15,134 nucleotides of DNA. Origin: Candidatus Methanoplasma sp. GTDB lineage: Archaea > Thermoplasmatota > Thermoplasmata > Methanomassiliicoccales > Methanomethylophilaceae. Shown piece after piece: positions 1-5,804 of this stretch (position 1 is the stretch's first letter; every line of letters begins with the position of its first letter). Made by a program: the position numbers and the translations under genes. Location of the stretch: contig JAITQH010000088.1 in assembly GCA_031288985.1 (NCBI GenBank), forward strand, positions 1-15,134, in the 5' to 3' direction. Below the pieces are notes generated by a model. The model worked only from the letters and a program-made list of their open reading frames with translations. It searched no databases and was not told where the DNA came from.

Positions 1-126
1 GGAGGCGTACTGTTTCGTCTTTCCGGGGTCCCACTGGTTGCTCCATACGACCTCGTACTCAGGTGATGCCTTTTTGAGTCCCAGCCTGAATCCGCCTACG
101 CCCGCGAACAGTTCGACTACTCTCAC
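1..126 (-). CDS. DNA (cytosine-5-)methyltransferase, N-terminal fragment
   Basis: Only the first 42 codons lie in the window; the gene runs off the left edge. The reading starts with GTG at 126-124 and gives VRVVELFAGVGGFRLGL, the S-adenosylmethionine-binding motif I (F-x-G-x-G) of C5-cytosine methyltransferases, followed by VVWSNQWD, the usual motif II area. A GAGG Shine-Dalgarno sits seven bases before the GTG, and no in-frame ATG lies upstream, so the GTG start is well supported. It lies 26 bases downstream of vsr on the same strand and is presumably co-transcribed with it. With the Sau3AI-type nuclease opposite, it is probably the cognate protective methylase; cytosine methylation within GATC is inferred from the neighbour and cannot be read from this fragment. 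Confidence 0.85.
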   Translation of the reverse strand, partial: MRVVELFAGVGGFRLGLKKASPEYEVVWSNQWDPGKTKQYAS

Positions 127-152
127 ATTCGTTCCTCGGATGCCTATTGCAG

Positions 153-659
153 TTAGTGCATATAAGCCTGTTGATCCCGGGTGCCCGAAACTGTGGCGAT
201 TTCCGAAACTGTGGCGGTTCGTGCACCTTCAAGTGCATTGACTATCCCGTCCACGATCTCATTTGGTCTATTGCACAGGTCGCATTCCCAGACCACCAGC
301 ACATTCCAGCCCATCTTTGTGAGGGTTTCTGCCTTGCATGCATCGCGCTCTGTGTTCTTTCTGAACTTATCCTTCCAGAACTGCGTATTGCTCTTTGGAA
401 TGGGGAGATCGCATGTGGGGCATCTGTGCCAGAAACAACCGTTCACGAATATCGCTACCTTGCGGCCCGGGTATGATATGTCCGGCCTTCCGGGAACATT
501 GAAGTGCAGCCTATAACCGGGGTGTCCTCTCTCCCTGAGCATCTTCCTCAACACGAGTTCCGGCGATGTGTTCTTTCCTTTGTTGGCGCTCATGACGCGG
601 GATGCCGCATCGCTGGATGGTTTTGGCGATCTGCGATCGCGCACATATCCTTCCCTCAT
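153..659 (-). CDS. vsr: Very short patch repair (Vsr) DNA mismatch endonuclease
   Basis: 168 residues. Vsr enzymes nick DNA at T:G mismatches left by deamination of 5-methylcytosine, so they usually travel with C5 methyltransferases, as here. Family marks: MSANKGKNTSPEL near residues 23-35, GRPD with the likely catalytic Asp60, the signature FVNGCFWHRC at 71-80 (catalytic His78 and a zinc-binding Cys80, with Cys83 nearby), TQFWKDKF..N.ERD at about 92-106, and VLVVWECDL at 120-128. The first 20 or so residues precede the conserved fold, so a start at Met23 cannot be excluded. However, the ATG at 659 lies about 26 bases from the centre of the palindromic TATA element, as expected for a leaderless transcript. 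The C-terminal tail carries a six-residue duplication encoded by an 18-bp tandem repeat. It is the only visible gene that stops with TAA. Confidence 0.93.
   Translation of the reverse strand: MREGYVRDRRSPKPSSDAASRVMSANKGKNTSPELVLRKMLRERGHPGYRLHFNVPGRPDISYPGRKVAIFVNGCFWHRCPTCDLPIPKSNTQFWKDKFRKNTERDACKAETLTKMGWNVLVVWECDLCNRPNEIVDGIVNALEGARTATVSEIATVSGTRDQQAYMH
185..220. repeat. 18-bp tandem duplication in the vsr tail
   Basis: Two adjacent 18-base units share CCGAAACTGTGGCG (185-198 and 203-216) and differ only in their last four bases (ATTT versus GTTC). The period is a multiple of three, so on the minus strand it adds a second A-T-V-S block to the Vsr C-terminus (ATVSEIATVSG) without breaking the frame. 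It lies outside the conserved nuclease fold. Confidence 0.85.
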
Positions 660-677
660 TGTTCTTTAATGGATAAT

Positions 678-692
678 TTGATATTATATCAA
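678..692. promoter_or_regulatory. Palindromic divergent TATA element between vsr and the restriction gene
   Basis: TTGATAT-T-ATATCAA is a perfect palindrome with 7-base arms around one central base (685). The centre is 26 bases from the first base of the vsr ATG (659) and 23 bases from the ATG at 708 of the restriction endonuclease. Archaeal TATA boxes sit about 25-27 bases before the transcription start, so one element could drive leaderless transcripts in both directions. Neither start has a visible Shine-Dalgarno, which agrees with this. A symmetric operator for a regulator is an alternative reading. Confidence 0.6.
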
Positions 693-707
693 TTTCCATT
701 CTACGCC

Positions 708-2084
708 ATGCCGACGATCAGCAAGAATGCCCCGTACGATCCATCCAACAGAGAGTCCCTTGAGAATTATGCCTCGAAGCTGGTAGACAAGACCCTGGGA
801 GAGGCCTTGGAGAGTGTGGGACGGCGCGACTATACACACCATGGCGGCAAGGGAGCATTCGGCCAGATCCTCGAGGGCGGCTATTTCATGATCGGGACCA
901 ATAGCGCGCCTGTGCCCGACTTTGAGGAGCTTGGAATAGAGCTGAAGGTCGCACCGATGAAAAGGACGCGGAAGAAGTCGTACCGATCAAAGGAACGCAT
1001 GGTCATAGGCGTGATAGATTATGAGAAGATGTTGCTCGAGGGATTCGAGAGAACGGTGTTGAACAAGGCGAATGACATGCTGGTGGTCTTCTACCTGGAT
1101 GATGGCGAATCAGATGTCATGGACAAGAAGATATTGGGATATAAATTCTGGAAATTCTCTGATAACGACCTAAAGGTGCTCAAAAACGATTGGAATATTC
1201 TGGCAAAGAAGGTCGAAAACGGACGTGCGCATGAGATATCGGGCGGAGACACTTGGTATCTGGAGGCTGCACCCAAGGGTTCCAAGGCGGGCAGTGAAAT
1301 GAGAAAACAGCCCTATTCGCCAATACTTGCACAACAAAGGGCATTCTCGCTTAAGTCCCGCTATGTCCAAAGTATGTGGGGCGACCTGAACAGTGCCGAA
1401 TCTCTGTTCAATGGATCGGTGTCTTTCAACGAGTCTGCTCCATTCGAGGAAAGGATACTCTCAAGATTCAAACAGTACGAAGGCAGAGAGTATGAGGATC
1501 TGAGGGTCATGTTCGGTCTTCCATATTCACCCAACGACAAGGCCAGATTTGCTCGGCTGGCCAAAGGGATACTGGGCATCGATGAAAAAAGAGATGTGGA
1601 GGAGTTCGAGAAAGCTGGGATCAAGATGAAGACCATGCGCCTTGAGCCTAACGGAACGCCAAAAGAGTCCATGTCATTCCCCTATTTCAAATTCGAGGAT
1701 CTGTTGTCCGAGGTGTCTTGGAACGAGTCGGAATTCCACAATACGATAGATGTGAAGTTCTTGTTCGTAATATTCCAGATCACAACCGACGGAGGATTGT
1801 ACTTCCGGACCGCCAAGTTCTGGAATATGCCCTCAGAAGATCTGAACACTGCAGGCGGAGAGTGGGATCTGGCAAGGAGCCGGATCTCGTCCGGTGAACT
1901 TGAAAACATCCTAAAGTCGTCTGAGGGGCATGTCATACATGTGAGACCGCACGCCGCAAATAAAGGCGACACGTATATCGGTTCCGACGGCAAGAGTTAT
2001 GAGAAGAAATGTTTCTGGATCGATCAGAAATATTTGAAACAAATAGCTAAAAAGTTGTGTGATGACAACGACAAAAGCGGTTGA
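708..2084 (+). CDS. Sau3AI/MutH-family type II restriction endonuclease
   Basis: 458 residues from ATG 708, close to the usual size of two-domain Sau3AI enzymes (about 490). The N-terminal domain shows the MutH/Sau3AI active site: GKGAFGQILEGGYF with Glu56, then PDFEELGIELKV with Asp71, Glu78 and Lys80 (D-x6-E-x-K), then KERMVIGVIDYE. The C-terminal half, with SFPYFKFEDLL and later FLFVIFQ..FWNMPSEDL, fits the second, catalytically dead MutH-like domain that gives Sau3AI its pseudodimer form. Sau3AI cuts at GATC; that specificity is inferred here by family. The frame is open upstream to 504, but that part runs antisense through vsr. The ATG at 708 is placed correctly for the TATA element at 678-692; ATG 669 is the alternative. 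Base composition is much more AT-rich than the genes to the right (positions 1141-1200 are 20/60 G+C), which suggests transfer. Confidence 0.88.
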   Translation: MPTISKNAPYDPSNRESLENYASKLVDKTLGEALESVGRRDYTHHGGKGAFGQILEGGYFMIGTNSAPVPDFEELGIELKVAPMKRTRKKSYRSKERMVIGVIDYEKMLLEGFERTVLNKANDMLVVFYLDDGESDVMDKKILGYKFWKFSDNDLKVLKNDWNILAKKVENGRAHEISGGDTWYLEAAPKGSKAGSEMRKQPYSPILAQQRAFSLKSRYVQSMWGDLNSAESLFNGSVSFNESAPFEERILSRFKQYEGREYEDLRVMFGLPYSPNDKARFARLAKGILGIDEKRDVEEFEKAGIKMKTMRLEPNGTPKESMSFPYFKFEDLLSEVSWNESEFHNTIDVKFLFVIFQITTDGGLYFRTAKFWNMPSEDLNTAGGEWDLARSRISSGELENILKSSEGHVIHVRPHAANKGDTYIGSDGKSYEKKCFWIDQKYLKQIAKKLCDDNDKSG

Positions 2085-2103
2085 TGCGCATGCCGCCGCG
2101 GCT

Positions 2104-2898
2104 TCAGAGCGTTCGGCTTTCGAAGACGATCGTGTTGTGGTGCCTCAGCATCTCTTCGTCGGGGGCGAACCTTGCGGGCATGGCGATCCTCCTGTCCTCG
2201 TACATCCCGAAGAACTTCTCGTACGCGTCGCGGTCCACACTCTTTTTCAGGGTCTTGGAAAGCCTCACCGTGTGGTCTCCCTCCGTCACCGTCAAAAGCC
2301 CTTTGTCGAAAGCGCGGTCGTGAAGCGCGTTCAGACACAGTCCGTTCCGTGGGTTCGTCCTTTCGGTGCGTGCGTCGCTGTCCTTCCACGGTTTGATGTG
2401 GCTGGCGATCAGCAGATCCCTGTCCCCGATGCCTGTGATGCAGCACTTGTTGTTGTATGACGCAAGGACCGCCTCTCTGAAGAACGATTGGTTCCTGCGC
2501 GCCGCCACTATCTGCTCCCTCTCCCATCCTATCGGGAATGCCTCGAACGAGTCGACCGAATCGATGATGAACTCGCTCGAAACGTATCTGTATCCGAACC
2601 TCAGGATCTCGTCCGTCTCTTGGCTGAGCCTTTCCATGTCGCCCGAGAACTCATCCCAGATCTCTTGGACGTTCTTTCCGCCGTGCGTGAGCCCTTTCTT
2701 CCCATCTTTTTTGTACTCGGGATCGCAGCTCGCATAGTTCGCAAGCCTGAATTTTATGGACGGGATCGTCCTTCCTATGAGTTCGCTCACGGCGGCGATG
2801 CCGGGATCTCCGCCTCCCGATTCGCGGCCGCCCGTTCTGCAGTAGAGGTGGAATGCAATGATCATCTCCTCTCTGCTCCACACGCCGCCGCCTCTCAT
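2104..2898 (-). CDS. HNH endonuclease (HNH_2 type)
   Basis: 264 residues, convergent with the Sau3AI-type gene (19-base gap). The C-terminal part contains KCCITGIGDRDLLIASHIKPW (Cys152, Cys153, His167) followed by NPRNGLCLNALHDRAFDKG (Asn185, His193, Asp194, Asp198), the HNH/beta-beta-alpha-metal nuclease arrangement of PF13391. The first 100 residues (WSREEMIIAFHLY, SIKFRLANYASCDPEY, IWDEFSGDMERL) match the helical N-terminal region common in stand-alone HNH proteins of defence islands; its role, probably DNA binding, is inferred. This may be a second nuclease of the island, possibly modification-dependent, or a passenger. G+C is higher than in its restriction-gene neighbour, so the two may not share an origin. 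Confidence 0.85.
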   Translation of the reverse strand: MRGGGVWSREEMIIAFHLYCRTGGRESGGGDPGIAAVSELIGRTIPSIKFRLANYASCDPEYKKDGKKGLTHGGKNVQEIWDEFSGDMERLSQETDEILRFGYRYVSSEFIIDSVDSFEAFPIGWEREQIVAARRNQSFFREAVLASYNNKCCITGIGDRDLLIASHIKPWKDSDARTERTNPRNGLCLNALHDRAFDKGLLTVTEGDHTVRLSKTLKKSVDRDAYEKFFGMYEDRRIAMPARFAPDEEMLRHHNTIVFESRTL

Positions 2899-2920
2899 GC
2901 ACGATGGACGTTTCGTCTGC

Positions 2921-2927
2921 TCATAAG
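2921..2927 (-). promoter_or_regulatory. Possible TATA box for the HNH gene
   Basis: On the minus strand the sequence CTTATGA is centred 26 bases before the first base of the HNH ATG, the distance expected for a leaderless archaeal transcript. The match to a TATA consensus is modest, so this rests mainly on position. Confidence 0.35.
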
Positions 2928-2988
2928 ACTTCCGGTCGTCGGATCCGGGTCGTCCGAAAGTGAAGCGATGGGTGCGGCAAACAAAATG

Positions 2989-2996
2989 TTTTTATT
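2989..2996 (+). promoter_or_regulatory. Likely TATA box of the CobW-DUF1638 operon
   Basis: TTTTTATT lies in an otherwise GC-rich stretch. A start site about 25 bases downstream (near 3018) would give a very short leader ahead of ATG 3025 and would exclude ATG 3013. Confidence 0.45.
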
Positions 2997-3024
2997 CGGA
3001 TGGATTTATTCGATGGGGATCATC

Positions 3025-3702
3025 ATGAAGGTCTCGCAGATAGCAGGATTCTTAGGAAGCGGGAAGACGACCGCGGTCATGAAGATAGTCGACGAACTGG
3101 CGAAGGACGGCCGCAGGATCGCGATCGTGGTCAACGACGTCGGCGAGATCGGCGTGGACTCGAAATTCATCGAATCCCGCGGCCTCAGGGCCAGGGAGAT
3201 ATCCGGCGGATGCATCTGCTGCCAGGTCGCCGGATCCTTTGCGGACACCCTTGCGCTGCTCCACGACGCGTACGATCCGGACATCGTTGTCGTCGAACCG
3301 TCCGGCGTCGCCATACCATGGGGTCTGAAGAGGGCCGCGGAGTACTCCGAGGCCCGGACGAACGTGAAGGTGGAGCATGCACCCGTCATAACTCTGGTGG
3401 ACGCCCCCCGGATCGAGATGCTCATGAAGGCCGTGAGGCGCCTGGTGGAGACGCAGATACGGGAGGCGGACGTGTGCTTCATCAACAAAGTGGATGCGGC
3501 AAGCGAGGCCGACATAAGAAAGGCCGAGGATTTTGTGCGTCTCGTCAATCCGGATGCGGAGATCGCGCGCATGTCGGCGGAGACGGGGGAAGGGATATCC
3601 TACGCCTGCGGGATCATATCCGGCCGCACGTCGGGAAGGTACGACGAGGCCGTGGAAGAGGAACGGCTCAGGAAGCAGTACGGCGGGGAGGCGGGGAGAT
3701 GA
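3025..3702 (+). CDS. CobW/COG0523-family GTPase (G3E metallochaperone), GTPase domain only
   Basis: 225 residues. G3E GTPases deliver metal ions (cobalt, zinc, nickel) to client enzymes using GTP hydrolysis. Walker A is GFLGSGKT at 8-15. The family metal site C-x-C-C lies in SGGCICC at 63-66. Walker B is IVVVEPSG at 87-94, and the guanine-specificity motif is NKVD at 154-157. The usual C-terminal CobW_C domain (about 100 residues) is absent; the protein ends soon after the GTPase fold. It is overlapped ATGA-style by a gene whose product starts with a His-rich tract, which in ordinary CobW proteins sits in the linker between the two domains. ATG 3025 is preferred because the conserved beta-strand starts there; ATG 3013, four codons upstream, is possible. 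The neighbours (corrinoid protein, CobN) point to cobalt, but the metal cannot be read from the sequence. Confidence 0.9.
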   Translation: MKVSQIAGFLGSGKTTAVMKIVDELAKDGRRIAIVVNDVGEIGVDSKFIESRGLRAREISGGCICCQVAGSFADTLALLHDAYDPDIVVVEPSGVAIPWGLKRAAEYSEARTNVKVEHAPVITLVDAPRIEMLMKAVRRLVETQIREADVCFINKVDAASEADIRKAEDFVRLVNPDAEIARMSAETGEGISYACGIISGRTSGRYDEAVEEERLRKQYGGEAGR

Positions 3703-4241
3703 GCGGAAGCCGCGAACATGGACGCGGCCGCGAAGGCCACGAACACGATCACGAGCACGATCACGAGCATGAGCATGATGAGCGCGGCGAACACGACGCG
3801 CTCCATCTTGAGATGCACCGGGCGGTGGACGAGCTGGGAAAATATGCGATAGAGATCGATATCTCATCCGAGTCCGGGATATCCAAGGACGTCGTCAAAC
3901 AGGCGATCGGAGAGGCCATGCGCGAATCCACTCTGAACTGTATGAGGAACGGCGCCGATTTGATCGGACACACCAAGTCGTTCCTTCTCTGCGCCGACGG
4001 GAACATCATGAGCAGCCTTCTGGACGAGTACAAGCCCATACGGATCAAGGACGATGTGGATTCCGAGGTCATACACGATGCGAAGTTCATACTTCACGTC
4101 ATAGTCCACGGCATATGGGACGACAAGGTCAGGGAGTGCACCCTTGCCGCCGTCCCGGGCGTCTTCGGCCGGTTCAACATTCCGTACCGCGTGGCGGCGG
4201 ACTATTACGATCTGGAAAAGAGCATTGCTCATCATCTGTGA
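3699..4241 (+). CDS. His-rich N-terminus protein coupled to the CobW GTPase (unknown function)
   Basis: 180 residues. The ATG overlaps the stop of the GTPase gene (ATGA), so the two are probably translationally coupled and made in similar amounts. Residues 7-40 hold about ten histidines alternating with Asp/Glu (GHEHDHEHDHEHEHDERG), a metal-binding or metal-storage tail like those on HypB, SlyD and CobW proteins. The remaining 140 residues form a mixed alpha/beta sequence that I do not recognise (ISKDVVKQAIGEAMRES, IGHTKSFLLCADG, AKFILHVIVHGIWDDK, CTLAAVPGVFGRFNIPYRV). There is no signal peptide or membrane segment. It could replace the missing C-terminal half of the GTPase, or be an independent partner that holds the metal. 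Function is inferred from context only. Confidence 0.8.
   Translation: MSGSREHGRGREGHEHDHEHDHEHEHDERGEHDALHLEMHRAVDELGKYAIEIDISSESGISKDVVKQAIGEAMRESTLNCMRNGADLIGHTKSFLLCADGNIMSSLLDEYKPIRIKDDVDSEVIHDAKFILHVIVHGIWDDKVRECTLAAVPGVFGRFNIPYRVAADYYDLEKSIAHHL
3744..3767 (+). repeat. 12-bp tandem repeat coding His-Asp-His-Glu
   Basis: Two exact copies of CACGATCACGAG (3744-3755 and 3756-3767), followed by diverged CAT/GAG/GAT units, encode the His-Asp/Glu tract. This is a low-complexity region that could change length by slippage while keeping the frame. Confidence 0.8.
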
Positions 4242-4251
4242 GGCCCCGTCT

Positions 4252-4878
4252 ATGAGAATCGGAATCCTGGCGTGCGACATCCTGAGGAACGAGATGGAGT
4301 TCCTGACAAAGGACGACCCGGACTTCACGCACCGGGAGTATCTGGAGTTCGCGCTGCACGAGAACCCGGAGAACATGAGGGAGGTCATAATCGAAAGGGT
4401 CGGCTCCATGAGAGGCGGGGTGGACGCCGTGCTCCTCGGATATGCGGTGTGCCAATCCCTGAGCGGCATAACCGACGTGCTGGACGTTCCCGCCGTGATG
4501 CTCCCGGGGGCGGACTGCATCGACGTCCTGCTGGGGACCGAGGAGTACGAGGCGGAGAAGCGCATATGCACGGGAACTTGGTTCTCGTCCCCCGGATGGG
4601 CGGAGCAGGGGATCGATGCCCTTGTCAAAGAGTTCCATTTGGATTCGGTGGAGGGGATGGATCCCTCCTATTTCTTGGATATATTGTTCGCGTCCTACGA
4701 ACGGTGCCTGTTCATAGACCCGGGGATAGGCGGCGGAGACGAGTTCCTGAAGAGGTCGTTGGAGTTCGCCGGCTCCCTGAAGCTCAGGCACGACTGCCGC
4801 ACATGCGGCCTCGACCGTCTGAGGGATTCGATCGCCAAGGTCAAGAAGCTCGCGGCGTCCGCATCGCCGGACGGGTGA
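4252..4878 (+). CDS. DUF1638 family protein
   Basis: 208 residues, starting 10 bases after the His-rich gene. It fits DUF1638 (PF07796): N-terminal MRIGILACDIL, then VDAVLLGYAVCQSLSGI at about 57-73, then LPGADCIDVLLGTEEYEAEKR at 84-104, then TGTWFSSPGWAEQ at 107-119. Seven cysteines (8, 67, 89, 106, 152, 182, 185), including a closing C-x-x-C, suggest a metal or Fe-S site, though none is demonstrated by the sequence. DUF1638 genes often lie beside corrinoid methyltransferase genes in methanogens and acetogens, and the neighbourhood fits that. The biochemical role is unknown to me. No membrane or signal segment is seen. The Ser/Ala-rich last ten residues are probably disordered. Confidence 0.85.
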   Translation: MRIGILACDILRNEMEFLTKDDPDFTHREYLEFALHENPENMREVIIERVGSMRGGVDAVLLGYAVCQSLSGITDVLDVPAVMLPGADCIDVLLGTEEYEAEKRICTGTWFSSPGWAEQGIDALVKEFHLDSVEGMDPSYFLDILFASYERCLFIDPGIGGGDEFLKRSLEFAGSLKLRHDCRTCGLDRLRDSIAKVKKLAASASPDG

Positions 4879-4927
4879 GGATCCGTCCTTTTCCTTATGG
4901 AACGGGCTTGATCCTTTCGGCGTCTGC

Positions 4928-4979
4928 GGCCTTCGGCCCCGCTTTCGCGGGCGTCTCCCCGCGCGGCGCCTCCGGGGAG
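4928..4979. other. Cluster of three GC-rich hairpins in the DUF1638-corrinoid gene gap
   Basis: Three consecutive inverted repeats: GGCC-TTC-GGCC (4928-4938), CCCGC-TTTC-GCGGG (4938-4951), and CTCCCCG...CGGGGAG (4955-4961 with 4973-4979). The first two share one base. They follow a short T-run (4889-4892) after the DUF1638 stop and precede an abruptly AT-rich promoter region. They may be a transcript 3' end or processing structure, or a barrier between operons. No small-RNA family was recognised. Confidence 0.45.
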
Positions 4980-5038
4980 GGGCGAACCGCAAAACAATAT
5001 AGGATTACTATGATATTTCAATCGCGGATTTCGTGTAG

Positions 5039-5052
5039 TTATATATAAATAA
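5039..5052 (+). promoter_or_regulatory. Strong TATA box for the corrinoid protein operon
   Basis: TTATATATAAATAA is the best archaeal TATA-like element in the window, set in a locally AT-rich stretch (about 4990-5120). A start site about 26 bases after its centre falls near 5072 and implies a leader of about 90 bases before ATG 5165. A second AT patch at about 5099-5107 could be an alternative box giving a shorter leader. Confidence 0.65.
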
Positions 5053-5128
5053 TTCCATACTGATTAAATAGGTGGATACAATCTCCATCCATGAACTCAA
5101 TTTATATGCTAGTGAATTTTATACCGCA

Positions 5129-5154
5129 CCGTGTCTCGATAAGGGGCACGGAGG
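5129..5154 (+). promoter_or_regulatory. Leader hairpin overlapping the Shine-Dalgarno of the corrinoid protein gene
   Basis: CCGTGTCTC (5129-5137) pairs with GGGGCACGG (5143-5151) through nine consecutive pairs (two are G-U) around the loop GATAA. The Shine-Dalgarno GGAGG is 5150-5154, so its first two G residues are inside the stem. The fold could limit ribosome access to ATG 5165 (translation control), or it may be incidental. Confidence 0.5.
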
Positions 5155-5164
5155 AAGAACGTAT

Positions 5165-5803
5165 ATGAGTAAGGAAGAGCTGTATAGCAGGCTGAGCGAA
5201 GCCGTCGTATGCGGAAAGACCGACGTTGCCAAGAACGGCGCGCAGGAGGCGCTGTCATTGGGGTTCAACGCCGTGGAGACCATCAACGAAGGCCTTGTGA
5301 AAGGGATGTCCATCGTCGGCGACAGATATGCCGCGCACGAGGTCGACCTGCCCCAGGTGCTGATGTCCGCGCAGGCGATGTATTCGGGGCTGAACATACT
5401 CCTGCCCGCGATCCCCAAGTCGGAGGCGCTGGACAGGAAGAAATGCGCCGTCGCCGTCGTCGAGGGAGACGTCCACGACATCGGCAAGAATATTGTCAAG
5501 ACCATGATGACCGCGGGCGGATACCATGTTTTCGACCTCGGAAAGGACGTGCCGATCTCCACCATCGTCGACGCGGCCGAGCACGAGGGCTTGGATGCAG
5601 TGGCCATGAGCACCCTCATGACCCCGACCATGGACGGAATGAGGGATGCCATCGACGGCCTCGTGGAGAGCGGATACAGATCCAAGGTGATAGTGACCAT
5701 AGGCGGCCCTCCCACCTCCCCGTCGTTCGCGGAGGAGATCGGCGCGGACCACAGGGACGAGAACGCGCAGAACTGCGTTACATGGCTGAAGGAGGCATTG
5801 TGA
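5165..5803 (+). CDS. Corrinoid (B12-binding) methyl-carrier protein, MtaC/MtbC/MttC/MtsB family
   Basis: 212 residues, the normal size. It carries the cobamide that takes a methyl group from a substrate and passes it on for methyl-coenzyme M formation. Residues 1-90 form the helical cap domain (LYSRLSEAVVCGK, INEGLVKGMSIVGDRYAAHEVDLPQVL). The Rossmann B12 domain follows, with VEGDVHDIGKN at 99-109, i.e. Asp102-x-His104-x-x-Gly107, His104 being the lower cobalt ligand. MSTLMTPTMDGM at 148-159 and TIGGPPTS at 178-185 are the other two family blocks. ATG 5165 is chosen because GGAGGAAG (5150-5157) precedes it; an in-frame GTG at 5072 would add 31 unconserved residues. The strong TATA box upstream and the Shine-Dalgarno hairpin suggest independent regulation. 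The methyl donor cannot be told from the sequence. Confidence 0.93.
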   Translation: MSKEELYSRLSEAVVCGKTDVAKNGAQEALSLGFNAVETINEGLVKGMSIVGDRYAAHEVDLPQVLMSAQAMYSGLNILLPAIPKSEALDRKKCAVAVVEGDVHDIGKNIVKTMMTAGGYHVFDLGKDVPISTIVDAAEHEGLDAVAMSTLMTPTMDGMRDAIDGLVESGYRSKVIVTIGGPPTSPSFAEEIGADHRDENAQNCVTWLKEAL

Positions 5804-5804
5804 G

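Noticed and set aside
504..707. N-terminal extension of the restriction endonuclease into the vsr region.
   Set aside because: It overlaps vsr antisense, lacks family similarity, and the TATA element lies inside it; ATG 708 matches the start of the conserved region.
2488..3024. Upstream extension of the CobW GTPase through the HNH gene.
   Set aside because: It is antisense to the HNH coding region and has no similarity to G3E GTPases; the conserved fold starts at 3025.
3000..3698. Upstream extension that would make the His-rich protein a 413-residue product.
   Set aside because: This part is an out-of-frame reading of the GTPase gene (Arg/Gly-rich), and the ATGA overlap at 3699 gives a natural start.
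3744..3782. CRISPR-like or minisatellite repeat.
   Set aside because: It is a short coding repeat for His-Asp/Glu with no spacers; it is explained by the His-rich tract.
4928..4979. Cobalamin riboswitch upstream of the corrinoid protein.
   Set aside because: The hairpins lie before the TATA box, so they are outside the predicted leader, and no B12-box-like sequence was seen.
5072..5164. GTG start adding 31 residues to the corrinoid protein.
   Set aside because: The extension is not family-like and coincides with the predicted transcription start and leader; ATG 5165 has a proper Shine-Dalgarno.
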